Shown one piece after another: positions 23,956 through 34,800 of a stretch of DNA of 64,000 nt (positions within the stretch are counted from its first letter, which is position 1; each line of letters opens with the position of its first letter). The DNA is from Symsagittifera roscoffensis (taxonomy: Eukaryota; Xenacoelomorpha; Acoela; Convolutidae): contig NC_087063.1 of assembly GCF_963678635.1 (NCBI RefSeq), positions 9,086,386 to 9,150,385 of the forward strand, read 5' to 3'. The notes below the pieces were generated by a model that saw nothing but the letters and a program-made list of their open reading frames with translations, made no database searches and had not been told where the DNA came from. The translations under genes were made by a program, and so were the position numbers.

Positions 23956-24408
23956 TTAATGTATTGATTCGTGAAACATCTCTGGGTGACTTGAACCAGA
24001 CTTTGTGAGTATTTTGTAACTCAACAACTCTTCCCAATTTTCTTTGATGAAACAAGTTATATATATTGTTTTCGTTCCCCTGTATCTTCCAGCAGAATCA
24101 ATTCTTACAAACTGCATAGAAATTGAAATTTCTTCACAAGAGTCTTTAAATAGTAACAGGTGTTTTGTTCCATTATTGTGAAGGTTTTCAAGGAGTTCAA
24201 AGACAGCTCTTCGGATAAATTCAAGCTTTTTTGTTTGCATATGTCCATAAGAAAGTTGATAATGTTGATTAAAATAAAAAAATTTGTCAAATCTTAGTTG
24301 AAACGTACCAATTTTCAATCAACTAAAATTAAGATGCGATTTCCCAGATCCATTCAGTCCAACTAGCGAAATAAAAACTCGTTTTGCGGTAGAAATTGTT
24401 TTATTCAT
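23956..24408 (-). pseudogene. Maverick packaging ATPase with original start codon
   Basis: This copy retains the native 5' end: ATG at 24408 (MNKTISTAKRVF), then SLVGLNGSGKS (Walker A, residues about 15-24). An in-frame TGA follows at codon 30 and then an open frame to 23956 with the Walker B-like LLLFKDSCEEI. A single TGA therefore separates two in-frame parts, and a one-base deletion in the adjacent core (near 23890) removes the C-terminus. The family is the FtsK/HerA-type ATPase that packages DNA into capsids. Its location next to capsid genes on the same strand fits Maverick organisation. Confidence 0.8.
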
Positions 24409-24431
24409 AGTCTCGGAGAAGGTAAAATGTA

Positions 24432-24699
24432 ACCAACTGTACTTGATGAAAAAGCTACCCAAACTTTTGTTTCTTCACATGTAGTGGATAACTTTATTCG
24501 AACGATTGCACAAGCAAATAATATAATTATGAGAAAAAATTGGCACATAAAACAAAAAAAAGATCTATTACAAGTACGTCCAAAAAACTTGATTTTCGTT
24601 CATGATTCTCCCCTTCAAAAACAAAATTTCTTAAAGTTAATTGCTTGGCATATTCATCACCCATCTCAACTTGAGAATGAAAAAATTGATAATGAGTAA
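24432..24699 (+). CDS. Small unrecognised Maverick reading frame
   Basis: This plus-strand frame, divergent from the ATPase start, is open for about 89 codons and ends at 24699. The first in-frame ATG gives only a short protein (MRKNWHIKQKKDLLQVRPK), so the start is uncertain. It is rich in Lys, Gln and His and I recognise no domain. Its location in the ATPase-to-polymerase interval suggests a Maverick accessory gene or its remains. Confidence 0.3.
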
Positions 24700-24851
24700 T
24701 ATTTAAAATTCAAAAACACAAGATAAGGGAAAATGATTTATACAATTTACAATTTATTTAAAAAACATCGAGTACATGTTCCGTATGCAAATGCTTTTCT
24801 TTCTGCACAGTGAAGAGTTTTTGCATGACGAAATGGGTAGTTGCTACAACT

Positions 24852-25142
24852 CTAATCATATTCTTTATATTTGAAATTCAAAATCTGAATTTTTGGGCAT
24901 GCGTAGTCACCCAAGTTTGTAATTTTTTTTTCCAAAATTTCTGACAGAATTTCACATTTTTCATAACCTTTTGCGAAAAACTCTGGAACTTTTATTATTT
25001 TCAATATTTTTTTCAAGCTCAGTAGATTTTTCATTACCACTGCTCCAATTGATTCCAAGAAGATGCTTCGTACACCAAGCAGACTGAGATGTTGCTTCGA
25101 ACTTTTTGCGAGGAAGAAAGGAATATCCCACAGTTTTTCCAT
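24852..25142 (-). CDS. Small unrecognised Maverick protein (96 residues)
   Basis: ATG at 25142 with MEKLWDIPFFLAKSSKQH; basic, with a Leu/Lys-rich middle (KNLLSLKKILKIIK) that could form an amphipathic helix. A TATA-like TTTATATATTAA lies on the same strand about 150-160 bases upstream (near 25300), a reasonable promoter distance. It is intact, unlike most Maverick genes here, but short. I do not recognise the family. Confidence 0.4.
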   Translation of the reverse strand: MEKLWDIPFFLAKSSKQHLSLLGVRSIFLESIGAVVMKNLLSLKKILKIIKVPEFFAKGYEKCEILSEILEKKITNLGDYACPKIQILNFKYKEYD

Positions 25143-25293
25143 TTTCAAAAACTCATAACTCTTTCACTGTTTTGTTTTCAAAACACTCAATATTCAAAAC
25201 AACTAGACTCATGATTCTTACTGTTCTCACTGAAGTTTTTGGTTAAAATGACTAATAATCGAACAATGCATATACTGTTGAAGCAAAAAGTTT

Positions 25294-25308
25294 AATATAT
25301 AAACAGAA
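25294..25308 (-). promoter_or_regulatory. Candidate TATA box for the 96-residue gene
   Basis: Minus-strand TTTATATATTAAAC, about 155 bases before the ATG at 25142. TATA-like text is common in AT-rich DNA, so this is weak support. Confidence 0.3.
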
Positions 25309-25312
25309 GAGC

Positions 25313-26114
25313 AATCCCGTCACGTGACCAGGAAAACAAGAACTTGGAAATCTAGGCAAAACAATAGAACAACCAGGTTCCTTATGCGTAGTAGGCTTCA
25401 CAGATCCAGCTCTATCATGTAAAATTGCCTAAAATCTAAAGATTTTTGAATTTGCAAAAAAAATAGTCCATTCAGGAATTTCCCTATCCAGTTAGACCTC
25501 CAGAAAGAAAGTTTTGATCCATTTCTTTCATACGAATGTTTGGGTTCAAAACAATACAGGTGCAGGGAAAGTAATTTTTTCGTTTTGATTTCGATGAAAA
25601 TTCATGCTTAAAAGTGGTTAAAAATTTCTGAGAATTTCATTCAATTTATGAACGTTCGTTTTCTACTGTGCATGTTTCTACATAAGACAAAACTGAGGGG
25701 ATAAAATCAATGAGTTTATCAAACTCCTCCTTTTCTAACTGAAATTTTTGATTTTTTTTCCAAGTGTTTTCTTTCCTACGATGTTCTATAAGATCAGTTT
25801 TTTTTTTAAATATGTTTACATTTACTTAGAAAACTTTTACGTTTTCCATTGTGCAAAGACCACTCAATTTTAAAGATTGTGGTTCTGCATCCACATCGTG
25901 CAATTTGGTGTATTTTGAGATTCCAAAACTGTTAGCGAAAATTTCTGGGACTTTTTTTGGAAGACGATGTGAAAAAGTCCTAATTAATTTTGAAGTTTAA
26001 AAACAAGAATTCTTAAAAAACCAATTTTCCATCTCATACTGCTCAGCTGAAAGAAATTTTGAAAAATGATTTAAAAAGACGAAGATTTGAATTGCAAGAC
26101 TATAGTAACATCGC
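25313..26114. other. Maverick interior without a recognised gene
   Basis: Short decayed frames only. Some plus-strand segments (about 25500-25600) have slightly better composition but carry many stops. A lost gene, for example the missing integrase, could have been here, but I cannot recognise any integrase motif. Confidence 0.4.
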
Positions 26115-26492
26115 TCAATAAAAATATTGAACATTTAAGTACTCGACAAACATAAAATCTCCTAAGATCTTGGCGAGTTCTTTGAATTCGTTCAAAGTAT
26201 AGTTGACATTGGCAACTTGCATCAAGACTTCGTTGTCCGTTGCAGTGAAAAGTCGAATCTGAATGTAGGGTGACTTGTTCACACTGTACTTCTTGATTGT
26301 GACAAAAACTTTTCTCTTCTTCTATATTGCTACGTCATACACCGCTTGACAGTTCGCAAGTTCCTGCTCCATGGTTGAGTCTTTTTCAGAATAGGGTTCC
26401 AATAGAGGAACGATTCCGTATTGCTGATATCTTTTCTCCTTCTTTTTCGCCAAGTTAGACTTGCTCGGATTTTTTGATTTGTCCCTATTCAT
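26115..26492 (-). pseudogene. PC4-like small protein with one internal stop
   Basis: A 126-codon frame opens at ATG 26492 and closes at 26115, interrupted only by TAG at codon 57. Residues 1-20 are Lys/Ser-rich (MNRDKSKNPSKSNLAKKKEK), like a basic tail. After the stop comes KKRKVFVTIKKYSVNKSPYI, then QIRLF and VNYTLNEFKELAKIL. The order of strand, K-Y turn, strand and helix with T-L-x-E-F-x-E-L resembles the single-stranded-DNA-binding fold of the transcription coactivator PC4/SUB1. Codon use is markedly less AT-biased than flanking DNA, so it was recently coding. If the assignment is right, it would act in late transcription or on replication intermediates of the Maverick. This is a hand match and needs profile confirmation. 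Confidence 0.45.
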
Positions 26493-27190
26493 TTTTCTTT
26501 AGCAATTGAAAACAAGGTTCATAATAAACTTTTCCGTTGTAGATATCTCCCAATTTCTTTTTATTTTTAGCAAATTCAATATAGTTGGAAAGGATAATTT
26601 TTCGTTGATACATTTTTGACTTTTGCCTTTTGACTTCTGATCAGTAGTAGATATTTCAAAATAATGATATTTGTAAATATATAGAAGTTAGGAAATGTAG
26701 ATGACTAACTGTAAATTCCAAATAAGGTATTATTACCTTATATGGAATAGTGAGTAGGTGATGAACCAAATTTGGACATTGCGTAGGTGCCAGAACTACT
26801 ATATAAGCAATTCATTGTAGATAAAAATCATTTTCGACATTTAATTGGTGATGGCATATGCTATGTGTCAAGCATATCCCACATTGTTTTCGGATTATAA
26901 TGCAAAATCTCTTTTAATCTCTGTCTTAGAAAATTTCTATGAAAACTGATTGTAACCCAAGATTACAGTGTATCTAACCATGCATCATTCTGTCCATTGG
27001 AAAATTGCAAGTTCCACTCGGTATTAATTGGATCATCGCTCGATCAACTTTTGCAAGGACTAGATACATCTCTTTCACTTACCAAATTGTTGACTGTTTT
27101 TATATTTTATACAAACACAGATTTTTTTCTAATATTATTTCATCAAGAAGTGAAGTTTTCAATCAATTGAATTGAGCAGTTGAACTCAAA
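26493..27190. other. Maverick interior, no gene seen
   Basis: AT-rich, with decayed frames only. A short region near 26720-26750 (aggtattattacctt) forms a small inverted repeat of no clear meaning. Confidence 0.4.
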
Positions 27191-27223
27191 TTGAATTGTA
27201 GAATACCGCAAAATTACCCAGTG

Positions 27224-27442
27224 ATGCAAATAAACGCCTGCTGCAAAAAAATTAAAAGACATCGTTTCAGTTTTGCTCAGAAGCTTGCCTCTATCCAGAC
27301 TCTTGGATCAGATTTTTTGGAAAGGATTCGAAAAACTCAAAACTCAAAGTATGAGTCTGATTTGTTAAAAATTGTTGATTGTTTCATTGATGGCTATGGT
27401 TCTGTAAATAGTGAGCTGGTCAATTTTTCTATTAATAATTGA
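27224..27442 (+). CDS. Small hypothetical frame (72 residues)
   Basis: From ATG 27224 the frame gives a basic N-terminus (MQINACCKKIKRHRFSFAQK) and an acidic end. A TATA-like tatattttatac lies about 110 bases upstream. It has no recognisable domain and only modest composition support; it may be chance. Confidence 0.25.
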   Translation: MQINACCKKIKRHRFSFAQKLASIQTLGSDFLERIRKTQNSKYESDLLKIVDCFIDGYGSVNSELVNFSINN

Positions 27443-28390
27443 ATGTTTGTTTATAAAAACCTTGTCAAACTAAATGTACTTCAAATTAAAAATTTTTTCA
27501 ACAAAATTATTTAAAAATTTTTAATTTTTGTTAACTCAGAGTTTTTTCGCAAGATGGAAAATTTGATATGATTTTTTCATTTTTTCAACAAAATTGTAAA
27601 AATTCAATAAAACTTTTTTAAAAGGTGCAAAAATGTTTTGGTTTTTTAACGAGTGTGCAGAAATTTCCATAAGTTTTTTTTGTAAACTGCAAGTTTGTTT
27701 GTGGTTTTTTAGAAAGCTTATGCAAAAACCAAACTTCTTTTTTCTTATGCATATGCGAAAAACGAAGAGTTTTTTGAAACAAACTGGTTAAATAAGTACT
27801 AAAATTTTTCCATTATTGATGACTTTGAGTGCTATTCCATATCCTAATACATTGTTATTCTGATGTTTTTGATCAACATACATGCAAAAAATTGATTGTT
27901 TCATTGATCAAATCTAGAACAAAGGAATTCATAAATTTTGATTTTCAACAGTGCAAGAATGCGAAAAAACTTAATGATTTTTTTCTTAAAATGCAATTTT
28001 TTTAAAACTTTTTTTAACATATGCGCTAGAAACATTTTGCATGGCGTGAAAATTATTGTACTGTTTGTTAAATATACGCAAAAAATGTAACGAACTTTTA
28101 TCTTGTGTGCACAAATGTTGTGAAATTTTTTACAAGATTTAAAAATTGATATATATTTTTTGTTATCATTATAACAAAACTTATTAAAAAATCTTTACCA
28201 ATTGCAGAATTAACTTGATTTTCAACCCGTGTGCAAAGTTTTTAACAAAAATACATTTTTTGATCCTATCTCTTTGTTCCTATCTCCTAAAAATAAAATG
28301 ACTAGATGTAAAAAAATTAAATTACAAAACTTACAAATTATAGCAACTTATTTTAGATTGTTGTTTCGAACTACAAAAAATTTATAACCA
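27443..28390. other. Very AT-rich spacer
   Basis: Dominated by A and T runs and aaaaatttt text, with no gene-like frame on either strand. Confidence 0.5.
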
Positions 28391-28739
28391 AAAAAAAACA
28401 AATTTTCCTTTTGAGAACTTCAATTTTCCGAATAAAAAAACATACACAGAGGCAATCGCAAAGGTGAATGACCGAAAAGACCAAAAATTTGCTGGAAACA
28501 CAAGAAAAATTGCCGATATAATAAACAAAAGAAAAAAATTAGAAAAAGTAGCATCTCTGCAAACTTTCTCATCAATTCAATTGAAATTTTGTATGTAACC
28601 AAGGAAAAAATGTTGATTTTTGAGTAGATAGTCAAGTTCTTTAATTTTGATGTAGATTTGAGAGATTAGCTCAAAATTGATGAATTTTTCAAAGCAAATC
28701 TTACAAAACACAAGTCAACAACCAAAATATTTACAAATC

Positions 28740-29165
28740 AAAGACCTTTCGAGCAGCTGAGTTCTCAAGATTTTGCAAGTTCTCAATGGAGTGCAAACCC
28801 CTCATCCTCTTCGATGGTAATTGGGATCTGCACAAATCCCTCTTCTCAAATAAAGAGTAAAAGGTCGACTGGTTGAGCCATATATCTAGAGTCAAGAGTG
28901 TCGGGGTAGTTCATTCCCACATGCTCAGCCACTTCCTACATCATTTGCATTTCTCCAAGTTGGTTCTCTGTCATGGGTACTTGCGCTATATGACGTTCGT
29001 TGAAATCCTTTCGCATCACTTCCACCATGTTCCCGACTTGGGTTGGGATGTCCATTCGTGCCAGAAAACTCCAGAGACTATTTCTTGCACTTGGTTTTGT
29101 ACTAGATTAGGCGAAAATTCTACAGAATACATCAGGTTGCTGTTCTGCACTGAAAAAATCATTTT
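28740..29165 (-). pseudogene. Broken duplicate of the 166-residue Maverick gene
   Basis: Base-by-base correspondence with 29889-30389 is clear, but several indels and substitutions close the frame soon after the shared start (MIFSVQNSNLMYSVEFSP). It is the left copy of the segmental duplication. Confidence 0.75.
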
Positions 29166-29888
29166 GAACATTAAGTTGAGAAAAAGATAGAGAGTAAAAA
29201 GAACGAATCTTTTACAGTTGAGAGGGAGGAGTTGACGGTAGTTAATTGAAATTAAAGCATTTAGAGCTGAGAGTGGAGGTAGATAACGGTAGTTAAGTTG
29301 AAAAAAAAAATGATTTATGTTAATAAAGAGTTAAGAAAGAGGGGTACCTTCAATTCGAATGTGTGGGTTTAACCAATCAGAATTGATTTTCCTTATTTGA
29401 ATTGTAGTTGTGTCCAATCAGATTTCAGCTTCCTTTTGAGAAATTCTTGTAAAAAAAAGTCGTGTCCAATCGGAAAAAAAGTTCCATTTCAGGATTTTTT
29501 TACATTGTTGTTTCCGACAACAAAAATGTTCGCTTGCTTTAAGTTTTCATATCCAATAAAAAACATTTTCACCTTTTAGGATTCAATCCTACGAATAAGT
29601 AAAAACACACACAAAGGCAATCGCAAAGATGAATGACCAAAAATTGTTTGCTGTAAACATAAGAAATATTGCCGATATAAGTAACAAAAGAAAAAATTAG
29701 AACAAGTAGCTTTTCTGCAAGTTTTCTCATCATTTCAATTGAATTTTTGTATGTAACTAAGGAAAAATTGTTGATTTTTGAGTAGATAGTCAAGTTCTTT
29801 AATTTTGATGTAGATTTGAGAGAATCGGTCAAAATTGATGAATTTTTCAAAGCAAATCTTACAAAACACAAGACAACAACCAATTTAT

Positions 29889-30389
29889 TTACAAATCAAA
29901 GAGCTTTCGAGCAGCTGAGTTTTCAAAAATTTGCAAGTTCTCAAAGGGACGCAAAGCTGGTCTTGCCTCCATTGCCGGTTGTTGTCTTGGTGGTTCGCTG
30001 ACTAGAGTTTTTGGATCAGAGAACCCTTCATCCTCTTCGATGGTAATCCGAATCTGAACAAATCCCTCTTCCCAAGTAAAGAGGAAAACGTCGACTGGTT
30101 GAGCCACATATCTAGAGTAAGGAGTTTCGGCGTAGTTTTTTCCCACATGCTCAGCCACTTTCTCCACCATTTGCATTTCTCCAAGTTGGTTCTCTGTCAT
30201 AGGTACTTGTGTTAGATGATGTTCGTTGAAATCCCTTCGCATCACTTCCACCATGTGCCAGACTTGGATTGGGGTGTCCATTCGTGCCAGAAAAACTCCA
30301 GAGACTGTTTCTCGCACTAGGTTTTGTACTAGATCAGGCGAAAATTCTACATAGTACATCAGGTTGCTGTTTTGCACTGAGAAGATCAT
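29889..30389 (-). CDS. Unrecognised Maverick protein, 166 residues, intact
   Basis: ATG at 30389 starts MIFSVQNSNLMYYVEFSP; three more codons upstream are open but non-ATG. The protein is acidic in the middle (EEGFVQIRITIEEDEGF) and has a Pro/Arg-rich tail. Predicted strands (DVFLFTWEEGFVQIRITIEE) suggest a small alpha/beta or beta fold. It is the only full-length copy after a tandem duplication whose partner has decayed. Combined with balanced codon use, this argues that it was under selection longer than the rest of the element. I recognise no family; a Maverick-specific virion or early protein is a guess. Confidence 0.5.
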   Translation of the reverse strand: MIFSVQNSNLMYYVEFSPDLVQNLVRETVSGVFLARMDTPIQVWHMVEVMRRDFNEHHLTQVPMTENQLGEMQMVEKVAEHVGKNYAETPYSRYVAQPVDVFLFTWEEGFVQIRITIEEDEGFSDPKTLVSEPPRQQPAMEARPALRPFENLQIFENSAARKLFDL

Positions 30390-30930
30390 TTTGAACAATA
30401 AGTTGAGTAAAAGACACCGAGTGAAAAGAATGATTCATTTTAGTTGAGAAGAAGGAGTTGACGGTAGTTAATTGAAGTTAAAGCATTTAGATGTGATATA
30501 GGAGGTAGATAAAGGTAGTTAAAATGAAAAAAATGATTTTCAGTTAAGAAAGAGGCTTACCTTCAATTTGAATGTGTGGGTTTAGCCAAATTGAATTGAT
30601 TTTCCTTCTTTGGATTGTAGTCCTGTCCAATCAGATTTCAGCTTCCTTTTTGAGGTACTCTTATAGAAAGGTCATGTCCAATCGGAAATAAAAATCCTTT
30701 TCAGGAACTTTTTTACATTGTTGTTTCCAACCACAAAAACGTTCGTTTATTTTAGGTTTTCATATCCAATAAAAAACAATTTCACCTTTTAAGAACTTCA
30801 ATCTTCCGAATTGAAAGGAGAAATTGTTAAGTTTTGAGTAGATACTAAAGTTCTTCGAGATTGATGTAGATTTGAGAGGATAGCTCGAAATTGATGAATT
30901 TTTTGAAGCAAATCTCTGGAAACATTTTTC

Positions 30931-31487
30931 CAAACCTAATCAAACAGGATTTTGAATTTTGAAATCTATAAATAAATGAGGAAATGAAGATTATTGCTGG
31001 GGAGTTTTTACAAGTTTGTGAATCGGGTAAGGAATAAAAAGAGTTTTTGATGATATATTATCATACGATTTTTTGATTAATTTCAAATTTTCTTAAATAA
31101 ATTAAGTTTTTTTTCTAGCCAAGTGTAACTTAGAAGTAAGTTTATAGCTTTGATACTCAATACTATGTTCGGAAAAAAACTCTTTCATTCAGTAAGTTTT
31201 CCTGAATAAACCTTTATTTAGTCGGAGAACTCTATTATTTGGACAAATTAAACTTCCAAAAAATTGTGAAAAAAGTGAGAATCAATATCTATTTCTTCAA
31301 TTAGAAAATTATGTGGAGTTTTTTCTTTTTTCTTATAGAAACTTTAGGAAATTCAAGTGTTTTCTAATAAAAATTTTTCAAATAATGAGTATAATTTTAT
31401 CCAAAATTATTCTAGAAACTGCAGAGCTCTGATTTGTTGATTTTCTAAAATGGAAATTTCTAGAACTTTCTCCATAATTCGAAAAAT
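30931..31487. other. Spacer before the polymerase control region
   Basis: AT-rich, no gene. It contains no obvious promoter beyond generic TATA-like text. Confidence 0.4.
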
Positions 31488-31660
31488 GAGTGGGTGGTGA
31501 CATCACTTCTTTTCAAAAGATGCGGACATTACCATGAAAGGAAAACTGCGTGGGTGGTGGCTTCACTTCTATTTCAGAAAAAACGTCATTACCTTAAAAG
31601 AAAAATTGCGTGAGTGTTGACGTCACTCTTGTTTAAAGATTGGCGTCATTACCACAACAA
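31488..31660 (+). promoter_or_regulatory. Three tandem 60-65 bp elements, one with a CRE-type TGACGTCA
   Basis: Three imperfect direct repeats read gtgggtggtgacatcactt, gtgggtggtggcttcactt and gtgagtgttgacgtcactc, each followed by a cattacc-aaa block. The third contains the palindrome TGACGTCA, the classic CREB/ATF site; the others differ by one or two bases. They end about 200 bases upstream of the polymerase reading frame on the same strand, where an enhancer or promoter would be expected. Confidence 0.5.
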
Positions 31661-31859
31661 AAACACGTATTTTATTGGATTAAATTGTTGATTTTGTTTG
31701 ACAATCAGAAACAGTCAATTGAAATTGACTACAAATTTTACATTTGGTTATTTTGCGAAAAGTTCTTTATTCAGCTGGTACTTTGAGTTCATATGTTTAG
31801 ATCATTTCCAAAGTCCCAGTTTAATTATTTTTTGATAATGCCTGCCCTTAACCGAAACG

Positions 31860-34800
31860 AGAAAGTCAAATATTAGGGCTGTGGTCAGGGATACAGGAGA
31901 GTTGATGCTGCGAGACATCGAAAGAGATGTGAAAAGCAGGAGGAACATAAGTGTTCCAATTGTCCTTTTTATACAAAGAACAAACAGGAGATGGACTATC
32001 ATTTTGCTAAGAAGCATGCTCAACCAAGTTCGAAGCAGTCGACGGTTTGTCCTTCTTTTGAACAAGAGTTCCCAAGTTACTAGTCTCTCCAACAACATCG
32101 GAGAAAGAAAATGGAAACTAGCAAAGGAAACCTAATGATACGGTTGCTGAACTGAACAAGATTGAGGATGAAGAAGGGGGAGAGGGAGAGAAATTCAAAG
32201 AGGAGTTAAGTGCTTGTCAACATTTTCTAGTGGATACGGAGATGGAGAATGGGGTACATAAGGTATTTAACCTCCGAATGTCCAAATTAGATACTAAAAC
32301 ATTCAATGGAAAACTTGACAACGTCTTCAACAAGCTCGATTCTGTCGCTAAAACCAATATTGCTCTGGGGTGGTTCGTTCTTCTAAATTTTGAGACTGGT
32401 GAATAACGATACTTCTATGCCCATGAAAACATCACTTTGTTTGAAAGATCCTATTTACTGTGTACGAGAGCGGACTTGATAGCAATTCAACGAAAAGTAG
32501 CAAAACTTGATTTTGTGAAACAATTTACCCAAGAACGCCAGAACACAAAATGGAGATTCAAGTTGATCACAAAAGTGACAGTTTTTGCTTCTTTGCTCAA
32601 AAACATCCCAATGCGATGTCCGGACTCTGTCTTACACGAACGACATACGCAAGTGAACTGTTATTTATCTAACAAAAACAAGGAACCATACAAAGATCAT
32701 TTGTGTCTTTTCCACGCATTGGCTATGTACATGAATGGACAAAAAGATCTCGACTCTCACACTTCTACATATTTTACTGAACTTGTATCAAAGTCAGGTC
32801 ATGATCCTAAGAGTGTTTAAGGAGTTTCAGCAGAAGACTTACCTGTTGTCGAGGAAATTGTACAAAGAAACATCTTTTTATACGATTTCGATATCCAAGA
32901 AGGAGAATATGTAGTAGAACTAGCTTGAAAAAGTATTGGACAATTTGATTTAACAACCATATCATTCATACAAATGATATAGATAGTTTCTGCAAGTGCT
33001 TTCGATGTCCTAGCTGTGAAACTTTTTTCCACAAATCAGACCACTTCAATCAGCATCTACTGAGATGTAAGGATTGAGTGAGACATATTTAACCAAACAA
33101 CGTTTTGAACTTCGCAAAACCCTGTTTTATTAATCTAGCAATTTTCGATTTTGAGTCGATTTGAGTTCCTACAGAAGAACTAAAAGAGACGCAAACTACA
33201 ACCTGGATTGGAAAAAATGTTCCATTTTCAGTCTCTATATCATCGAATCTGGTCTCTATATCATTGAATCTGGCTGAATCCGCAGAGCTTGATAATCGAT
33301 TTTGTAAGCAGCCTCGAACTGTTGGCTGAAAAATGTAAGCTAGAGATGAGAACGAAACTTCAAGATATTGAAGTAGCTGTCAAGGAAAGAAAGAAAAAGA
33401 TCTTTGATCAGCTAAACGAACAGGGTAAAACTACTCAAGTAACAAATTTGAGTACGAAGATGAATGCACTGAAGGTTCAGAAGAAACAGATATGTCAACC
33501 AAATTCTTGCGAATTCAGAAAAATCAACTCATAGATTTGAACCATTATCTGGAGAGATATGCAAACACTTAACCTAATTTTGGATTTATTAGTGATAGAT
33601 ATGATTTGAAGAAACTGATCAAATCCTACCTAATCCCCTATTTGATTTGCGATAAGAACAAGAAGAAACATCAGTTATAAAAAAAGCTAACGATTTCATT
33701 TACTTCACGTTTGGAGATGTACAATTTCTTGACCAAATGATGTTTCTGTGGGGGGGGGGGGAGGGGGAGGGCAAACACTCTGGATTCCTTTCTCAAAACC
33801 TATAAAGCTAACAAAACGAAGGATTCTTTCCCTATGAGTAGTTTGATAACCCAGACAAACGTGATTTTCGCGAAACGCCACCATATGAAGTTTTTTTCAG
33901 TGAACTTAGAAACAACAATCCTCTAGACAAAGACATTTTCGATTATGAAAAGCTGCGAAAGAGTGGGCTTGAGGAACGACAAGCACTGATAAAACTTCAA
34001 ATCAAGACTGTGCCTCAATCTGGTTTGGATAATTACAATTTTTTTACGAGAGACTTGGAAGAAAAACGGAATGACTGTGTTCAAAGACTTTTTCAAGTGG
34101 TACAATAACAAGCATGTTGTTCCAACCTTGGAAACAATGCAAAAATTGATTCAGTTCAATCATAACAAGGGAATTGATAAGTTGAAACTTGGATGTACTT
34201 TCCAAATCTAGCAAATAAAAATCTACATAAATCTACAAATTACAAATTTTATCCATTTTGCGAAAGTGATAAAAATTTTTGTGAAAAAAAATGATAAGAC
34301 AAGACTGGTGGTCCTTCCATTCTTTCACTCAAAAAGCTATATTTGATGAAACAGTCATCAAAAATTCATCAATGTTTTGTAAATCAATCGTTGGAATTGA
34401 CGCAAGTCAGCTCCACCACTTTTCAATGTATCAAGAGATGCCAACAGGACTGTACACGAGATGGGAGTTTGACACAGATATGCACAAAAATCAAGGCTAC
34501 GCATAATCGATTTTGCAATTTTGAGAATATGGTCATATTTTTCTACCAGGAACAAAGACCAGAATGCAAAATTGAGAGTTTTTTTCACATCTGGAAAACA
34601 GAAGAAAAATGATTGTTTTAATGTAGACTGTTATTGTGATCACTGTAAAACACTGTTTGAAGCAATGGGATGTTGCTACCATTACCGTTTCTGTCAAGAA
34701 GCTCGCCCTTCTTAACAGAACAGGATTTTGGGCGATGAAACAAGAACAGAGAGATGGATGATGTGAGACGCGAATACATAAAAGAGAAAGGATACAAAGT

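Larger units (their letters stand above)
13045..24378 (-). repeat. Tandem amplification inside the Maverick: six core copies, nested deletions
   Basis: A block holding the ATPase C-terminal part and two unknown genes occurs six times. The anchor ccactctttcaattggg is at about 14178, 15523, 18400, 19742, 21088 and 23920. Spacing between successive anchors is about 1.33-1.35 kb (short units) or 2.83-2.9 kb (long units). Long units also hold the ATPase N-terminal part, the capsid N-terminus and the pX-like segment. Short units equal long units with one internal deletion, joining gaaattgaaat to atatatcatcaaac. The long segment repeats at an offset of about 5.56 kb. Novel junctions at about 15983 and 21552 fuse capsid-region sequence to ATPase codons. 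Copies are nearly identical, so the expansion is much younger than the element's inverted repeats. Confidence 0.9.
28391..30930 (-). repeat. Segmental tandem duplication, about 1.2 kb, two full copies and one partial
   Basis: Corresponding landmarks recur. The text caccttttag-aacttcaat-ccgaat is at about 28400, 29565 and 30780, and gcaatcgcaaaggtgaatgacc is at about 28450 and 29610. The sequence accttcaattcgaatgtgtgggttta is at about 29346 and 30560. Each full copy contains one version of a minus-strand gene: broken at 28.7-29.2 kb and open at 29.9-30.4 kb. The third copy is truncated after about 150 bases. Confidence 0.85.

Noticed and set aside
33750-33771. G12-A-G5-A-G3 run as a possible G-quadruplex
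   Set aside because: It lies inside the decayed polymerase, is absent from the related relic, and is most simply a slippage-expanded homopolymer; also a likely sequencing-error site.
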